A stretch of DNA of 64,000 nucleotides, taken from Hyphomicrobiales bacterium (GTDB lineage: Bacteria > Pseudomonadota > Alphaproteobacteria > Rhizobiales > Rhizobiaceae). The notes below the pieces were generated by a model. It had not been told where the DNA came from and made no database searches. It saw only the letters and a program-made list of their open reading frames with translations. The position numbers and the translations under genes are program-made. The DNA lies in assembly GCA_900473685.1 (NCBI GenBank), contig UCNE01000018.1:247815-311814 (forward strand), in the 5' to 3' direction. This document shows positions 43,623 to 55,182 of the stretch, in pieces; position 1 is the stretch's first letter, and each line of letters opens with the position of its first letter.

Positions 43623-44000
43623 ATGTTTGACCATGTCTCGATTGGCGTCAAAGACCTCGATCGTTCGCTTCGCTTCTATGACGCCATCCTGACGCCGCTC
43701 GGTTACGAGCGGTTGTCGAAGACGGACACCGTGATCGGATATGGTTCGGATCGGATCAGTCTGTGGATCGCGCAGGTGGAGACCCCCGTCCCCGCCGACC
43801 GGGGCTCCGGCCTGCATTTCTGCTTCATCGCCCCGGATACCGCTTCGGTCGATGCCTTCCACGCAGCCGGCATCGCCAACGGTGGCGAAGACAATGGGCC
43901 GCCGGGACTGCGGCCGGAATACAGCCAGTTTTATTATGCCGGCTTTCTCGTCGACCCCGATGGTTACCGCCTCGAGGCGTTCTTCAAGCTACCAGAGTGA
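43623..44000 (+). CDS. VOC (glyoxalase/bleomycin resistance) family protein
   Basis: The 125-residue protein shows the VOC beta-alpha-beta-beta-beta repeats: MFDHVSIGVKDLDRSLRFYDAIL at the N-terminus with His4, and YYAGFLVDPDGYRLEAFFK at the C-terminus with the terminal Glu metal ligand. Members are glyoxalases, dioxygenases or resistance proteins. This small single-domain form is of unknown substrate. It is convergent with rarA across a shared terminator. Confidence 0.88.
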   Translation: MFDHVSIGVKDLDRSLRFYDAILTPLGYERLSKTDTVIGYGSDRISLWIAQVETPVPADRGSGLHFCFIAPDTASVDAFHAAGIANGGEDNGPPGLRPEYSQFYYAGFLVDPDGYRLEAFFKLPE

Positions 44001-44009
44001 GCAGACATA

Positions 44010-44037
44010 GGCTGGAGCGGTAACAAACGCTCCAGCC
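44010..44037. terminator. bidirectional terminator between VOC gene and rarA
   Basis: GGCTGGAGCG ... CGCTCCAGCC, a perfect 10-bp stem with an 8-nt loop, abutting the rarA stop codon at 44038. Only weak T-runs follow. Confidence 0.7.
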
Positions 44038-45339
44038 TTATTCCTTTGCCGCGCGCTCCCGTTTCAGGCGGTGCCAGAACTCCAGGCGTTTCAGCGTCTC
44101 GCGCTCGAAGCCGCGTTCCTGCGGCTTGTAGAACCGCGTATCCTTGCTGCGCAGCTCTTCCGGAAAGAACTCCTGTCCGGAATAGGCATCGGGATAATCG
44201 TGGTCGTATTTATAGCCCTCGTGATAACCGAGATCCTTCATCAGCTTGGTCGGGGCGTTAAGAATGCTCTTCGGCGGTGGGATGGAGCCGGTCTGACGGG
44301 CCATCTCGAGTGCCGCGTCGAACGACCGGTAACTGGCGTTGGATTTCGGAGCGGTCGCCACGTAGACGATCGCCTGGGCGATGAAAAGCCGTCCTTCCGG
44401 CCAGCCGATGCGCTCGAAGGCAGTCCAAGCGGCAATCACCTGCGGCATCGCATTCGGATCGGCCATGCCGACATCTTCGCTCGCAGCGCAGGCGAGCCGC
44501 CGGAACAGCGTCGTAGGGTCTTCGCCGGCATCCACCATTCTGGCGCCCCAATAAAGGGCCGCATCAACATCGCTGCCGCGCAGGCTTTTGTGGAAGCAGC
44601 TCAGCAGATTGTAATGACCGTCCTGCGCCTTGTCATAAACCGGCATCCGCTTCTGCAGCGCCTTGGACAGGCGCCCGATATCGAGATCGCCCTCCTCCCC
44701 GATCGAAAGGACATCGTCAGCCAGTCCCACCAGATAACGGCCGTCTCCATCGGCCATGTTGATCAGCGAGGAGCGCGCATCTTCGGTTAGCGGCAGCCGC
44801 TTTCCGACGAAGTTTTCAACCCGCGCCAGAAGCAGTTCGGACGAGGCAGCGTCGAACGGATTGAGGGTGAAAACCTTGAGCCGCGACAGCAAGGCCGCCA
44901 CCAGGCTGAAGCTCGGATTTTCCGTTGTCGCGCCGATCAGAATGACCGTACCGTTTTCCACATGCGGTAAAAGCGCGTCCTGGGTGCTGCGGTTGAACCG
45001 GTGAAGCTCGTCGATGAACAGAATGGTCTGCCGCCCGACGGTCCTGTTGTGTTTTGCGGTTTCGAATACCTTGCGCAGATCGGCAATGCCGGACATGACG
45101 GCGGAAAGCTGAACGAATTCCATCTTTGCGGAGGTCGCAACCAGCCGCGCAATCGTGGTTTTTCCGACGCCGGGCGGCCCCCAGAGGATGAAGGAGCCAA
45201 CCGTGCCGCCCGGTAACAGCATGCGGGCGATAGGCCCGTTTTCGCCCAGGAGATGATCCTGGCCGATGACCTCTTCCAGAGTTTCGGGACGAAGAGCGTC
45301 GGCCAGCGGCCGCTGCGTCGCCTCATCGAACAATGTCAT
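44038..45339 (-). CDS. rarA: replication-associated recombination protein A (MgsA/RarA)
   Basis: The 433-residue AAA+ ATPase has Walker A GPPGVGKTTIARL, Walker B ILFIDELHRFN and sensor 1 IGATTENPSFSL, followed by the MgsA C-terminal domain (SEDVGMADPNA, QAIVYVATAPKSNASY, YDHDYPDAYSGQEFFPEEL). It acts at stalled replication forks and on single-strand gaps, together with SSB and RecA pathways. It lies 88 bp downstream of degQ-like on the same strand and may be partly cotranscribed with it. Confidence 0.95.
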   Translation of the reverse strand: MTLFDEATQRPLADALRPETLEEVIGQDHLLGENGPIARMLLPGGTVGSFILWGPPGVGKTTIARLVATSAKMEFVQLSAVMSGIADLRKVFETAKHNRTVGRQTILFIDELHRFNRSTQDALLPHVENGTVILIGATTENPSFSLVAALLSRLKVFTLNPFDAASSELLLARVENFVGKRLPLTEDARSSLINMADGDGRYLVGLADDVLSIGEEGDLDIGRLSKALQKRMPVYDKAQDGHYNLLSCFHKSLRGSDVDAALYWGARMVDAGEDPTTLFRRLACAASEDVGMADPNAMPQVIAAWTAFERIGWPEGRLFIAQAIVYVATAPKSNASYRSFDAALEMARQTGSIPPPKSILNAPTKLMKDLGYHEGYKYDHDYPDAYSGQEFFPEELRSKDTRFYKPQERGFERETLKRLEFWHRLKRERAAKE

Positions 45340-45427
45340 ATCTAACTCCCCACCTCGCTCCGGCCGGTCCTATGCGGCTAAAGCAAGATTCCTCTGCTCT
45401 CCGCTTCCGCTGAAACCGATAAAATGA

Positions 45428-46825
<1,398 letters not shown>

Positions 46826-47023
46826 GAAACGGTCTCCAATGTTTTCCTACGTTCAGATAGGATCTCGCCGGAAAAAAGGCAAACAACAGCGGCACTTGTA
46901 CCGGCCGAATTAGCGACCACTCACACTGAGTACACGAAAATGTGGCTTTCGCGGCTTTTTGGGATGGTGGAAAGTCCGCGAACTTCACTTGAGCATTCTC
47001 GCTGAAACACGTCAGGAATTTCC

Positions 47024-47968
47024 ATGCCAGCCTATCGTCCCCCCATCATTGCACCCTCCGAGATCACCCCGGAAAGCTGTTTCGTCAAACGGCGGGCGTT
47101 CCTGGGTGCTGCGGCCGGCGGTCTGATCGTTGCCGGAAGCGGCCTTTCCGCCCATGCCGCCGCCCTGACGGCGCAACCGGGTGCCTATAAGGTTGATGAG
47201 GAGCTGACACCGGAAAAGGACGTTACCGGCTACAACAACTATTATGAGTTCGGCACGGGCAAGGGGGATCCGGCGGCAAACTCGGGATCGTTCAAGGCGA
47301 CCCCCTGGACGATCAAGGTGGATGGCCTCGCTGGCAAGCCGAAGGAATTTGGCCTCGAGGAGCTTCTGGCTTTTCCGCTGGAGGAACGCGTCTATCGCAT
47401 GCGCTGCGTCGAAGCCTGGTCGATGGTCATTCCCTGGACCGGCATTCCGCTCAAGGCGTTGCTGGACAAGGTCGAGCCGCTCGGCAGTGCCAAATATGTC
47501 GCGTTCGAAACGGTCGTCCGGCCGGAAGAGATGCCGGGGCAATCCGGTTTCTTCCAGCCGCTGCCATGGCCATACCGCGAAGGCTTGCGCCTTGATGAGG
47601 CCAATCACCCGCTGGCAATCCTCGCGCTCGGTGTCTACGGCAACACCCTGCCGAACCAGAACGGCGCTCCCATCCGCCTCGTCGTTCCATGGAAATACGG
47701 GTTCAAGGGGATAAAATCGATCGTCCGCATTTCACTGACGGAGACACCGCCGCCATCCACCTGGAACCTCTCTGCGCCGAGCGAATACGGATTCTACGCC
47801 AATGTGAACCCCGCGGTCGATCATCCCCGCTGGAGCCAGGCGTCGGAAAACCGCATCGGCGGCGGCGGCTTCTTCGGTTCCAACCGGCGGCCGACACTGC
47901 CTTTCAACGGCTATGCCGACGAGGTCGCAGGGCTTTACAGCGGCATGGACCTGACGGCGAATTTTTGA
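47024..47968 (+). CDS. msrP: protein-methionine-sulfoxide reductase catalytic subunit MsrP
   Basis: The 314-residue molybdoenzyme has a Tat signal ([21 protein letters not shown]23R24) and the sulfite-oxidase-type Moco domain, with the molybdenum-ligating Cys128 in [27 protein letters not shown] and [17 protein letters not shown] are also typical. It reduces oxidised methionines in periplasmic proteins with electrons from MsrQ. It is 2 bp upstream of msrQ. Confidence 0.96.
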   Translation: MPAYRPPIIAPSEITPESCFVKRRAFLGAAAGGLIVAGSGLSAHAAALTAQPGAYKVDEELTPEKDVTGYNNYYEFGTGKGDPAANSGSFKATPWTIKVDGLAGKPKEFGLEELLAFPLEERVYRMRCVEAWSMVIPWTGIPLKALLDKVEPLGSAKYVAFETVVRPEEMPGQSGFFQPLPWPYREGLRLDEANHPLAILALGVYGNTLPNQNGAPIRLVVPWKYGFKGIKSIVRISLTETPPPSTWNLSAPSEYGFYANVNPAVDHPRWSQASENRIGGGGFFGSNRRPTLPFNGYADEVAGLYSGMDLTANF

Positions 47969-47970
47969 CG

Positions 47971-48630
47971 ATGGCGCGCTTCCCCTCCCTGCCCAGGCGG
48001 CTGTATGGACCTTCCGTCTGGGCTCTCTATGCTATTGGGCTCGTTCCCGCGGCTTATGCCTTTTATCTCGGTGCAACCGGGCAATTACCCGGCAATCCGG
48101 TCAAGGAGTTTGAACAGCTGCTCGGCATCTGGGCGCTGCGGTTTCTGGTCGCGACGCTGACAATCACGCCGCTGCGCGATCTCTTGGGCGTCAACTGGCT
48201 GCGTTACCGGCGCGCCCTCGGGCTGCTTGCCTTCTACTACGTGCTGATGCACTTCCTCACCTATATGGTTCTAGACCAGGCGCTGAACGTCACGGCAATC
48301 GTCGCCGATATCATCAAGCGGCCGTTCATCACCATCGGTATGGCGGCTCTTGTCATGCTGGTGCCGCTGGCATTGACGTCGAATGCCTGGTCGATCCGCA
48401 GGCTCGGGCAACGCTGGACCAAACTGCATCGCCTTGCCTATGTCATCACTGCCGCAGGCGCCCTGCATTTCGCCATGTCCGTCAAGGTGGTCGGCCCGGA
48501 ACAGGCGACCTATCTCGCACTCACCGCCCTGCTGCTTGGCTGGCGTGTGGTGCGCAAACCCTATCTGCGCCGCAAACGCCAGGCGGCACAGCCCGCTGCC
48601 GCTGGGCGCACGATCAGCGACGCACCGTAG
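47971..48630 (+). CDS. msrQ: protein-methionine-sulfoxide reductase heme-binding subunit MsrQ
   Basis: The 219-residue integral membrane cytochrome b has about six helices and family histidines in LMHFLTYMVLD, TKLHRLAYVITAAGALHFAM for heme binding. It receives electrons from the quinone pool or flavin reductase and passes them to MsrP. The ATG at 47971 begins 2 bp after the msrP stop, so the pair is translationally coupled. A bidirectional terminator follows at 48662. Confidence 0.95.
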   Translation: MARFPSLPRRLYGPSVWALYAIGLVPAAYAFYLGATGQLPGNPVKEFEQLLGIWALRFLVATLTITPLRDLLGVNWLRYRRALGLLAFYYVLMHFLTYMVLDQALNVTAIVADIIKRPFITIGMAALVMLVPLALTSNAWSIRRLGQRWTKLHRLAYVITAAGALHFAMSVKVVGPEQATYLALTALLLGWRVVRKPYLRRKRQAAQPAAAGRTISDAP

Positions 48631-48661
48631 CCGTAACCGGTGAAATCACGGCAGAACGCAA

Positions 48662-48697
48662 AAAAGCGGCCGGGTGGAAAACCACCCGGCCGCTTTT
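48662..48697. terminator. bidirectional terminator between msrQ and rplQ
   Basis: AAAAGCGGCCGGGTGG / CCACCCGGCCGCTTTT, a 16-bp perfect stem with a 4-nt loop, flanked by A and T runs. It closes both the msrPQ operon and the ribosomal supercluster. Confidence 0.93.
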
Positions 48698-48723
48698 CTT
48701 GTATCAGGCACGATCCTGTCGGA

Positions 48724-49149
48724 TCAGGCCGCGTCAGCAGCTTCTGCTTCGGCAGCAACGCGTGCGATGTCCTTGGCGCCCTTGGCCGAGGTGTCGCGAT
48801 CGACGAATTCAATAACGGCCAGAGCCGCATTGTCGCCGTGGCGGAAGCCAGCCTTCATGATGCGCAGGTAGCCGCCGTTGCGGGTTGCGTAACGTGTTGC
48901 GATGGCATCGAACAGCTTGCCGACGACAGCAACGTCGCGGATCTGCGAGATGGCCTGACGACGAGCATGAAGGTCACCCTTCTTGCCGAGCGTAACGAGC
49001 TTCTCGACGATCGGACGGATTTCCTTTGCCTTCGGCAGGGTCGTGATGATCTGCTCATGTTCGATGAGCGAAGCAGCCATATTGGCAAACATTGCCTTAC
49101 GGTGGCTTGCAGTTCTATTCAGCTTGCGGCCGGCTACACCATGGCGCAT
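48724..49149 (-). CDS. rplQ: 50S ribosomal protein L17
   Basis: The 141-residue protein begins [29 protein letters not shown], the L17 hallmark. It lines the exit of the large subunit tunnel. Compared with short bacterial L17 it has an acidic Ala/Glu-rich C-terminal tail ([13 protein letters not shown]). It is the last gene of the alpha operon, 119 bp after rpoA. Confidence 0.97.
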   Translation of the reverse strand: MRHGVAGRKLNRTASHRKAMFANMAASLIEHEQIITTLPKAKEIRPIVEKLVTLGKKGDLHARRQAISQIRDVAVVGKLFDAIATRYATRNGGYLRIMKAGFRHGDNAALAVIEFVDRDTSAKGAKDIARVAAEAEAADAA

Positions 49150-49238
49150 TGCTATTCTCCTTTAATTGCAGGTTCCCTTTTCAGTATGGGCCTGCCGTTT
49201 CCTGGCACATGCAGACTTTTGCCTGCTGTTTGACGGGG

Positions 49239-49261
49239 AAAGGCAGTCAAAACCTGCCTTT
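49239..49261. terminator. hairpin between rpoA and rplQ
   Basis: AAAGGCAG-TCAAAAC-CTGCCTTT. The better T-run is on the plus side, so on the transcribed minus strand it may act as a processing site or weak attenuator rather than a full terminator. Confidence 0.4.
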
Positions 49262-49268
49262 TTTATTG

Positions 49269-50279
49269 TTAATACTGGTCTTCGTAGCGCTTGGCGAGAT
49301 CTTCGATGTTCTCGGGCGGCCATGCCGGTACTTCCATACCGAGGTGCAGGCCCATGGAAGCGAGAACTTCCTTGATTTCGTTCAGCGACTTGCGGCCAAA
49401 GTTCGGAGTGCGAAGCATTTCGGCTTCGGTCTTCTGAATGAGGTCGCCGATATAGACGATGTTGTCGTTCTTCAGGCAGTTGGCTGAACGGACGGAAAGT
49501 TCCAGTTCGTCGACCTTCTTGAGCAGTGCCGGGTTGAACGCCAGTTCGGTAACGGCTTCTTCTTCGGCTTCCTTCTGCGGTTCGTCGAAGTTGACGAATA
49601 CGCCGAGCTGGTCCTGAAGGATGCGGGCCGCGAAAGCGACTGCATCTTCACCGGTGACGGAACCATCGGTCTCGATCTGCATCGACAGCTTGTCGTAGTC
49701 GAGAACCTGGCCTTCACGGGTGTTTTCCACCTTGTAGGACACTTTCTTGACCGGCGAATACAGGCTGTCGACCGGGATGAGGCCGATCGGTGCATCTTCC
49801 GAACGGTTGCGGTCAGCAGGAACGTAGCCCTTGCCGTTGTTGACGGTGAACTCCATGCGGATCTCGGCGCCCTCGTCGAGGGTGCAGATCACATGGTTCG
49901 GGTTGAGGATTTCGATATCGCCAACCGTCTGGATGTCACCGGCGGTCACAACGCCCGGACCCTGCTTGCGCACAACCATGCGCTTTGCGTCGTCGCCATC
50001 CATCTTGATGGCGATTTCCTTGATGTTCAGCACGATGTCCGTCACGTCTTCCCGGACGCCCGGGATCGAGGAGAACTCGTGCAGGACGCCGTCGATCTGC
50101 ACTGCGGTAACAGCAGCGCCACGAAGCGACGACAGAAGAACGCGGCGAAGCGCGTTGCCGAGGGTGAGGCCAAAGCCACGCTCCAGCGGCTCGGCAACAA
50201 GGCTAACCTTGGTGCGGCCGGAGGACGAGAACTCAACCTTGTTCGGCTTGATCAGTTCCTGCCAGTTTTTCTGAATCAT
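49269..50279 (-). CDS. rpoA: DNA-directed RNA polymerase subunit alpha
   Basis: The 336-residue protein has the alpha-NTD ([36 protein letters not shown], dimerisation and beta/beta-prime contact) and the alpha-CTD (about 255-325: [46 protein letters not shown]) that binds UP elements and activators. The ATG at 50279 ([12 protein letters not shown]) matches the conserved start. Located in the alpha operon between rpsK and rplQ; rpsD is absent here, as usual in alphaproteobacteria. Confidence 0.98.
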   Translation of the reverse strand: MIQKNWQELIKPNKVEFSSSGRTKVSLVAEPLERGFGLTLGNALRRVLLSSLRGAAVTAVQIDGVLHEFSSIPGVREDVTDIVLNIKEIAIKMDGDDAKRMVVRKQGPGVVTAGDIQTVGDIEILNPNHVICTLDEGAEIRMEFTVNNGKGYVPADRNRSEDAPIGLIPVDSLYSPVKKVSYKVENTREGQVLDYDKLSMQIETDGSVTGEDAVAFAARILQDQLGVFVNFDEPQKEAEEEAVTELAFNPALLKKVDELELSVRSANCLKNDNIVYIGDLIQKTEAEMLRTPNFGRKSLNEIKEVLASMGLHLGMEVPAWPPENIEDLAKRYEDQY

Positions 50280-50378
50280 ATGTTCTGCCTTCTGTTCGTT
50301 GCCACCATTCAATCGTGACAACCGAGCCTTGAAGCGCCGGGAGAGGTTGCCCCCTCACCGGCTTGATGAATGCGTAAA

Positions 50379-50768
50379 TTAAACGCGGCGCTTCTTGCGC
50401 GGACGGCAACCGTTGTGCGGGATCGGCGTGACGTCACGGATCGAGGTGATCATGAAGCCAGCAGCCTGAAGCGCACGCAGAGCCGATTCACGGCCGGAAC
50501 CCGGGCCGCAGACTTCGACTTCGAGCGTCTTCATGCCGTGTTCCTGGGCCTTCTTGGCCGCATCTTCAGCAGCCATCTGGGCTGCGAACGGGGTCGACTT
50601 ACGCGAGCCCTTGAAGCCCTTCGAACCAGCCGAAGACCAGGCAATCGCGTTGCCCTGTGCGTCGGTGATGGTGATCATCGTGTTGTTGAACGACGAGTTG
50701 ACGTGAGCAACGCCCGTAGAAATGTTTTTCCGCTCGCGACGGCGAACGCGTGTGGCTTCCTTGGCCAT
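50379..50768 (-). CDS. rpsK: 30S ribosomal protein S11
   Basis: The 129-residue protein shows S11 motifs [36 protein letters not shown], and the C-terminal [18 protein letters not shown]. It forms part of the small-subunit platform. It lies 99 bp upstream of rpoA; the gap to rpsM is unusually long (239 bp). Confidence 0.98.
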   Translation of the reverse strand: MAKEATRVRRRERKNISTGVAHVNSSFNNTMITITDAQGNAIAWSSAGSKGFKGSRKSTPFAAQMAAEDAAKKAQEHGMKTLEVEVCGPGSGRESALRALQAAGFMITSIRDVTPIPHNGCRPRKKRRV

Positions 50769-50795
50769 GGTATACCTTTCGTTGATCTCTGCACC

Positions 50796-50820
50796 GCCGT
50801 AGTACCAGCGGCTCCACCGG
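50796..50820 (-). repeat. imperfect direct repeat, copy 1 (rpsK-rpsM gap)
   Basis: A 25-base element (plus strand starts GCCGTAGTACCAGCGG) that recurs 104 bp away at 50900-50924 with 3 mismatches. Both copies lie in the noncoding gap. Confidence 0.7.
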
Positions 50821-50899
50821 GCGGAGGATAACCCCTGCCCTGAATTCTCAAGATTGTGCGCAGACGGAAGAGCCCGGCCTGCGCGGCGATATCGTCACT

Positions 50900-50924
50900 G
50901 CCGTAACACCAGCAGCTCCACCGG
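50900..50924 (-). repeat. imperfect direct repeat, copy 2 (rpsK-rpsM gap)
   Basis: Second copy (plus strand starts GCCGTAACACCAGCAG) of the 25-base element at 50796-50820. The two share the core CAGC-x-GCTCCACCGG. Confidence 0.7.
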
Positions 50925-51007
50925 AGGGGCATGAAACCACACCCATCCGAAACTACAAAAAGAGGCCGGCGTCGAACGCCAGCCCCTGCATTCCCCATAT
51001 CGGGAAA

Positions 51008-51376
51008 TTACTTCTTCTTACCAGCAATCGCCTTTGCCGGACCCTTGCGGGTGCGGGCATTGGTGTGCGTGCGCTGACCGCGAACAGGCAGCGAACGACG
51101 ATGACGCAGACCGCGGTAGCAGCCCAGGTCCATCAGACGCTTGATGTTCATCGAGGTCTCGCGACGCAGGTCGCCTTCAACCTGATAATCGCGGTCGATT
51201 GTTTCGCGGATCTGAAGAACTTCAGCATCCGTCAGTTGGTGCACACGACGTTCAGCCGGAATACCGACCTTCTCGACGATTTCCTGTGCGAACTTCGCTC
51301 CGATCCCGTGAATGTAACGAAGCGCGATTACTACGCGCTTGCTCGTCGGGATGTTGACGCCAGCGATACGTGCCAC
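51008..51376 (-). CDS. rpsM: 30S ribosomal protein S13
   Basis: From a GTG at 51376 with GGAGAA upstream, the 122-residue protein reads (M)[25 protein letters not shown] and ends in [25 protein letters not shown], the S13 signature. It sits in the small-subunit head and contacts the P-site tRNA. First gene of the alpha operon; 226 bp separate it from adk. Confidence 0.97.
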   Translation of the reverse strand: MARIAGVNIPTSKRVVIALRYIHGIGAKFAQEIVEKVGIPAERRVHQLTDAEVLQIRETIDRDYQVEGDLRRETSMNIKRLMDLGCYRGLRHRRSLPVRGQRTHTNARTRKGPAKAIAGKKK

Positions 51377-51602
51377 GCCTGTTCTCCTTGCTTCCAGTTG
51401 CCATCCGGCAATAGGTGCTTCGTTATGCAGCCCTTTGAGAGGCCGACTGTGAAAGTTCTGTTCGGAACACGTCAAAAGAATCGCGCCCGGACTTCGTCTT
51501 TGAAATCCGCGCCGATCCCTAGCATGCTGCGAGTTAGCGCGGTCTTTGAAGGAATCGACCGCAAAAGTCAACTCCCCGGCAGTCCTTTTTCAAGAACTGC
51601 CT

Positions 51603-52199
51603 TTAGGCGTCTGCCGAAGCCGATGCCAGAATTGCGTTGATCTGGGAGGTGACGGTCTCGACCGGCGCCATTCCATCAACTGTCTTCAATTCGCCGGTAA
51701 CAGCATAATGCTGCGACAGAGGCGCCGTCTTCTCGCGATACTCGACAAGACGCTTCTTGAACGCTTCCGGATTATCGTCGGAACGAACCGTGCCGCCAGC
51801 GGCAATGGTTTCTGCTACGCGATTCTCGATGCGCCGTACAAGCGCATCTTCATCCACCTTCAATTCGATAACCGAATCAAGCCGAAGCCCCTTGCCTGCA
51901 AGCATCTTGCCAAGGGCAACAGCCTGCGGAACTGTGCGCGGATAACCATCAAGGATGAAACCCTTGGCGCAATCCGGCGAATCGATCCGGTCGGATACGA
52001 TTTCATTGACAATCTCGTCGGAAACGAGCTGGCCGGCATCCATGACAGCCTTGGCGCGTTTACCGACTTCCGTCTGTGCCTGGACGGCGGCCCGCAGCAT
52101 ATCGCCTGTGGAAAGCTGCGGAATCCCGTATTTCTCCGTCAGAAGCTTGGCCTGAGTTCCCTTGCCAGCACCCGGCGGTCCTAAAAATATTAGTCTCAT
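51603..52199 (-). CDS. adk: adenylate kinase
   Basis: The 198-residue enzyme interconverts ATP, ADP and AMP. The P-loop is [13 protein letters not shown], the AMP-binding part includes [11 protein letters not shown], and [13 protein letters not shown] is also typical. The LID is the short form (about residues 125-145, no zinc cysteines), as in other alphaproteobacteria. Its start overlaps the secY stop by 4 bp, a coupling common in this group. Confidence 0.97.
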   Translation of the reverse strand: MRLIFLGPPGAGKGTQAKLLTEKYGIPQLSTGDMLRAAVQAQTEVGKRAKAVMDAGQLVSDEIVNEIVSDRIDSPDCAKGFILDGYPRTVPQAVALGKMLAGKGLRLDSVIELKVDEDALVRRIENRVAETIAAGGTVRSDDNPEAFKKRLVEYREKTAPLSQHYAVTGELKTVDGMAPVETVTSQINAILASASADA

Positions 52200-53536
52200 C
52201 GGCCCCTCTTTCCTCCACGCAGCTTCGATTTCTTGATCAGCCCCTCATACTGCTGGGCAATCAGGTGACCCTGCACCTGTGCTACAGTATCAAGGGTAAC
52301 GCTGACAACAATCAAAAGCGACGTACCACCAAGGTAGAACGGCACACCGGTCTGCGCGATCATGACTTCGGGCAGAATGCAGACGAACATCAGATAGATC
52401 GCGCCGAGCACGGTGATGCGCGTCAACACGTAATCGATGTACTCAGCAGTGCGTTCACCCGGGCGAATACCGAGGATGAAGCCGCCGTGCTTTTTCAGAT
52501 TGTCGGCCGTGTCCTTCGGATTGAAAACGATAGCCGTGTAGAAGAAGGCAAAGAACGCGATCATGCCGCCATAGAGCACCATGTACAGCGGCTTGCCGTG
52601 ACCGAGAGCAGCAACGATGGTCGTTGCCCAGGACGGCAGTGCAGCGCTGTTGGCAAAGCCTGCAAGCGTTGCCGGCAGCAGCAGCAGCGACGATGCAAAG
52701 ATCGCAGGAATAACGCCGGCGGTGTTCAACTTCAGCGGCAGGTGCGACGTGTCGCCCTGGAACATTTTGTTGCCGACTTGCCGCTTCGGATACTGGATCA
52801 GAAGCCGGCGCTGGGCGCGTTCGACGAAGACGATCAGCGCGATAACAGCAACAACCATGACGATGATGGCGAGGATCAGCGGCGTCGACAGGGCACCGGT
52901 GCGGCCAAGTTCGAGCGTTCCGGCCAGAGCCGTCGGCAGATGCGCAACGATGCCCGCAAAGATGATCAGCGAGATACCGTTGCCGATACCGCGCGACGTG
53001 ATCTGCTCGCCGAGCCACATCAGGAACATTGTGCCGCCAAGCAGAGAAATGACGGTCGAGATCCGGAAGAACCAGCCGGCATCGACAACAAGGCCGTTGC
53101 CGCTCTCAAGGCCGACCGCAATACCATAGGCCTGCAGCGTGCCGAGCAGCACCGTGCCGTAGCGGGTGTACTGGTTGATGACCTTGCGGCCCTGCTCGCC
53201 TTCCTTCTTCAGCTGTTCCAGCGACGGAACCACGGAGGTCATCAGCTGAACGATGATGGAGGCGGAAATGTAAGGCATGATGCCGAGGGCGAAGATCGCC
53301 ATGCGCTCGACGGCGCCGCCCGAAAACATGTTGAAAAGGCCGAGAATACCACCGCTCTGCCCGGCAAACGCCTGTGCAAAAGCTTCCGGGTTCAGGCCTG
53401 GCAGCGGAATATAAGTACCAAGGCGATACACCAGAAGCGCACCAAGGGTAAACCAGAGGCGGCGTTTCAGATCTTCGGCTTTTGCGAAAGTCGCAAAATT
53501 CAGGTTGGAGGCGAGCTGTTCCGCTGCAGAAGCCAT
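52196..53536 (-). CDS. secY: preprotein translocase subunit SecY
   Basis: The 446-residue channel protein has ten transmembrane helices. Signature segments are [39 protein letters not shown], and the C-terminal RGGKRGR tail. It forms the SecYEG pore at the inner membrane. It lies 237 bp after rplO across a gap with a hairpin terminator-like structure, which may set the secY expression level relative to the ribosomal proteins. Confidence 0.98.
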   Translation of the reverse strand: MASAAEQLASNLNFATFAKAEDLKRRLWFTLGALLVYRLGTYIPLPGLNPEAFAQAFAGQSGGILGLFNMFSGGAVERMAIFALGIMPYISASIIVQLMTSVVPSLEQLKKEGEQGRKVINQYTRYGTVLLGTLQAYGIAVGLESGNGLVVDAGWFFRISTVISLLGGTMFLMWLGEQITSRGIGNGISLIIFAGIVAHLPTALAGTLELGRTGALSTPLILAIIVMVVAVIALIVFVERAQRRLLIQYPKRQVGNKMFQGDTSHLPLKLNTAGVIPAIFASSLLLLPATLAGFANSAALPSWATTIVAALGHGKPLYMVLYGGMIAFFAFFYTAIVFNPKDTADNLKKHGGFILGIRPGERTAEYIDYVLTRITVLGAIYLMFVCILPEVMIAQTGVPFYLGGTSLLIVVSVTLDTVAQVQGHLIAQQYEGLIKKSKLRGGKRGR

Positions 53537-53729
53537 GCAATTCTCCGCGTAACCAATGTTGGAACCCGCGGGGAAACCCGGTCAGCTCCGGTAGAGGTTA
53601 TGTTCTGTGTGTGAAAACCGGCTTGGAAAGACTGCATCGAGCAATCGCACGCCTCACCTGGCTCCCGTTTTAATGTTGGCGACCGGTTTTGACCAGCCAC
53701 GAATCCGTGAGGCTCTCATATGGGAGCAA

Positions 53730-53760
53730 AACCGCCCGGTGTGAAGCACCCCGGGCGGTT
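53730..53760 (-). terminator. hairpin with T-run between rplO and secY
   Basis: On the minus strand AACCGCCCGG ... CCGGGCGGTT (10-bp perfect stem, 11-nt loop) is followed by TTTTG. The arrangement resembles an internal attenuator in the spc operon. Confidence 0.65.
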
Positions 53761-53773
53761 CATCAGCAACTAA

Positions 53774-54244
53774 TTATTCAGCAGCGCCCGAAAGCAGCTT
53801 GATCGAACCGCCAGCCTTTTCGATCTTTTCGATCGCAGGCTTGGAAGCACCGGCAACTTCGATCGTTACCTTCGTCTTCAGTTCGCCATCGGCCAGAACG
53901 CGTACGCCGTCCTTGGCGCGGCGGATAACGCCGGCAGCCGTCAGAGCAGCAGCATCGACGGTCTTGGAAGCATCAAGCTTCTTGGCGTCGATTGCGGTCT
54001 GGATACGGCCGAGCGACACGACAACAAAGTCCGAACGGAAGATGTTGTTGAAGCCGCGCTTCGGCAGACGGCGGTAGATTGGCATCTGGCCGCCTTCGAA
54101 GCCGTTGATGGCAACGCCGGAACGAGCCTTCTGACCCTTGACACCGCGGCCGGCAGTCTTGCCGGATCCGGAGCCGATACCACGGCCGAGACGCTTGCGG
54201 TTCTTGGTCGAACCTTCGTTGTCTTTGATTTCATTCAGTTTCAT
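53774..54244 (-). CDS. rplO: 50S ribosomal protein L15
   Basis: The 156-residue protein begins [34 protein letters not shown], the glycine/basic L15 start, with [18 protein letters not shown] following. It binds 23S rRNA during late large-subunit assembly. It follows rpmD by 13 bp. Confidence 0.98.
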   Translation of the reverse strand: MKLNEIKDNEGSTKNRKRLGRGIGSGSGKTAGRGVKGQKARSGVAINGFEGGQMPIYRRLPKRGFNNIFRSDFVVVSLGRIQTAIDAKKLDASKTVDAAALTAAGVIRRAKDGVRVLADGELKTKVTIEVAGASKPAIEKIEKAGGSIKLLSGAAE

Positions 54245-54257
54245 GACGGTATCCCCC

Positions 54258-54461
54258 TCACTTCTCGTCGACGACGCGAACGAGATGCTGGACGGCCCGG
54301 ATCATGCCGCGAACGGAAGGTGTATCTTCCAGAACGCTAACCCGGTGCATCTTGTTGAGACCGAGACCGATCAGCGTTGCGCGCTGTACGGCTGGGCGGC
54401 GAATGGGGCTGCCGATCTGTTCGACCGCAACCGTCTTCTTTGCAACTTCTTTCTTAGCCAT
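54258..54461 (-). CDS. rpmD: 50S ribosomal protein L30
   Basis: The 67-residue protein contains the L30 core [25 protein letters not shown] and the typical [15 protein letters not shown]-terminus. An N-terminal basic extension ([12 protein letters not shown]) is present. It lies between rpsE and rplO with 13-bp spacers. Confidence 0.97.
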   Translation of the reverse strand: MAKKEVAKKTVAVEQIGSPIRRPAVQRATLIGLGLNKMHRVSVLEDTPSVRGMIRAVQHLVRVVDEK

Positions 54462-54474
54462 TGTTCAGGCTCCC

Positions 54475-55044
54475 TTATTCTTCGGAAGCAACGCCGGCGG
54501 ATACGCGGCGGCTCTGCAGAGTGGCAAACTTCATGCCACGCTGAGCTGCGATATCCTTCGGGTGCATCTGGCTCTTCAGGGCGTCGAACGTGGCGCGAAT
54601 CATGTTGTACGGGTTCGAAGAACCTGTCGACTTCGCAACAACGTCGTGCATGCCGAGCGTTTCGAACACGGCGCGCATCGGACCACCGGCGATGATACCG
54701 GTACCGGCCTTGGCAGCACGCAGCAGAACCTTGCCTGCGCCGTGACGGCCATGAACGTCGTGATGAAGCGTACGGCCCGAGCGCAGCGGAACGAAGATCA
54801 GTTCGCGCTTGGCAGCTTCGGTGGCCTTACGGATGGCTTCCGGCACTTCACGTGCCTTGCCGTGACCGAAGCCAACGCGGCCCTTCTGGTCGCCGACGAC
54901 GACGAGAGCAGCAAAGCCGAAACGACGGCCGCCCTTGACGACTTTTGCGACGCGGTTGATTGCTACGAGCTTGTCAACGAATTCGCTGTCGCGCTCCTCG
55001 CGGTTCTGGCGATCGTCGCGAGAACCTCTTTTTTCTTGTGCCAT
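54475..55044 (-). CDS. rpsE: 30S ribosomal protein S5
   Basis: The 189-residue protein has the S5 double-stranded-RNA-binding region ([27 protein letters not shown]) and C-terminal [23 protein letters not shown] and [13 protein letters not shown] motifs. S5 affects translational accuracy in the body of the 30S subunit. A 232-bp gap separates it from rplR upstream. Confidence 0.98.
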   Translation of the reverse strand: MAQEKRGSRDDRQNREERDSEFVDKLVAINRVAKVVKGGRRFGFAALVVVGDQKGRVGFGHGKAREVPEAIRKATEAAKRELIFVPLRSGRTLHHDVHGRHGAGKVLLRAAKAGTGIIAGGPMRAVFETLGMHDVVAKSTGSSNPYNMIRATFDALKSQMHPKDIAAQRGMKFATLQSRRVSAGVASEE

Positions 55045-55092
55045 TGTCCTTTTCCTTTTTCTTTTCCGGGTGCAATCGGCAGATTGACAAAA

Positions 55093-55122
55093 GTCGCTTC
55101 GGTTTCATTGAACCGAAGCGAC
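55093..55122. repeat. perfect hairpin in rpsE-rplR gap
   Basis: GTCGCTTCGGTT-TCATTG-AACCGAAGCGAC: a 12-bp perfect inverted repeat with a 6-nt loop, the first of three palindromes in this gap. Confidence 0.75.
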
Positions 55123-55129
55123 CGGGTCT

Positions 55130-55171
55130 TTACAGCGCCGCGCGTCGCAGACGCGCTCAAGAGCGCTGTAA
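55130..55171. repeat. two-tier palindrome in rpsE-rplR gap
   Basis: Outer arms TTACAGCGC / GCGCTGTAA enclose an inner GCGCGTC-GCA-GACGCGC hairpin, making a 42-bp structure. Confidence 0.75.
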
Positions 55172-55182
55172 CACTCTGAGTG

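Noticed and set aside
52076..53614. 512-residue plus-strand open frame
   Set aside because: Antisense to secY and adk. The residue pattern is low-complexity and matches no family.
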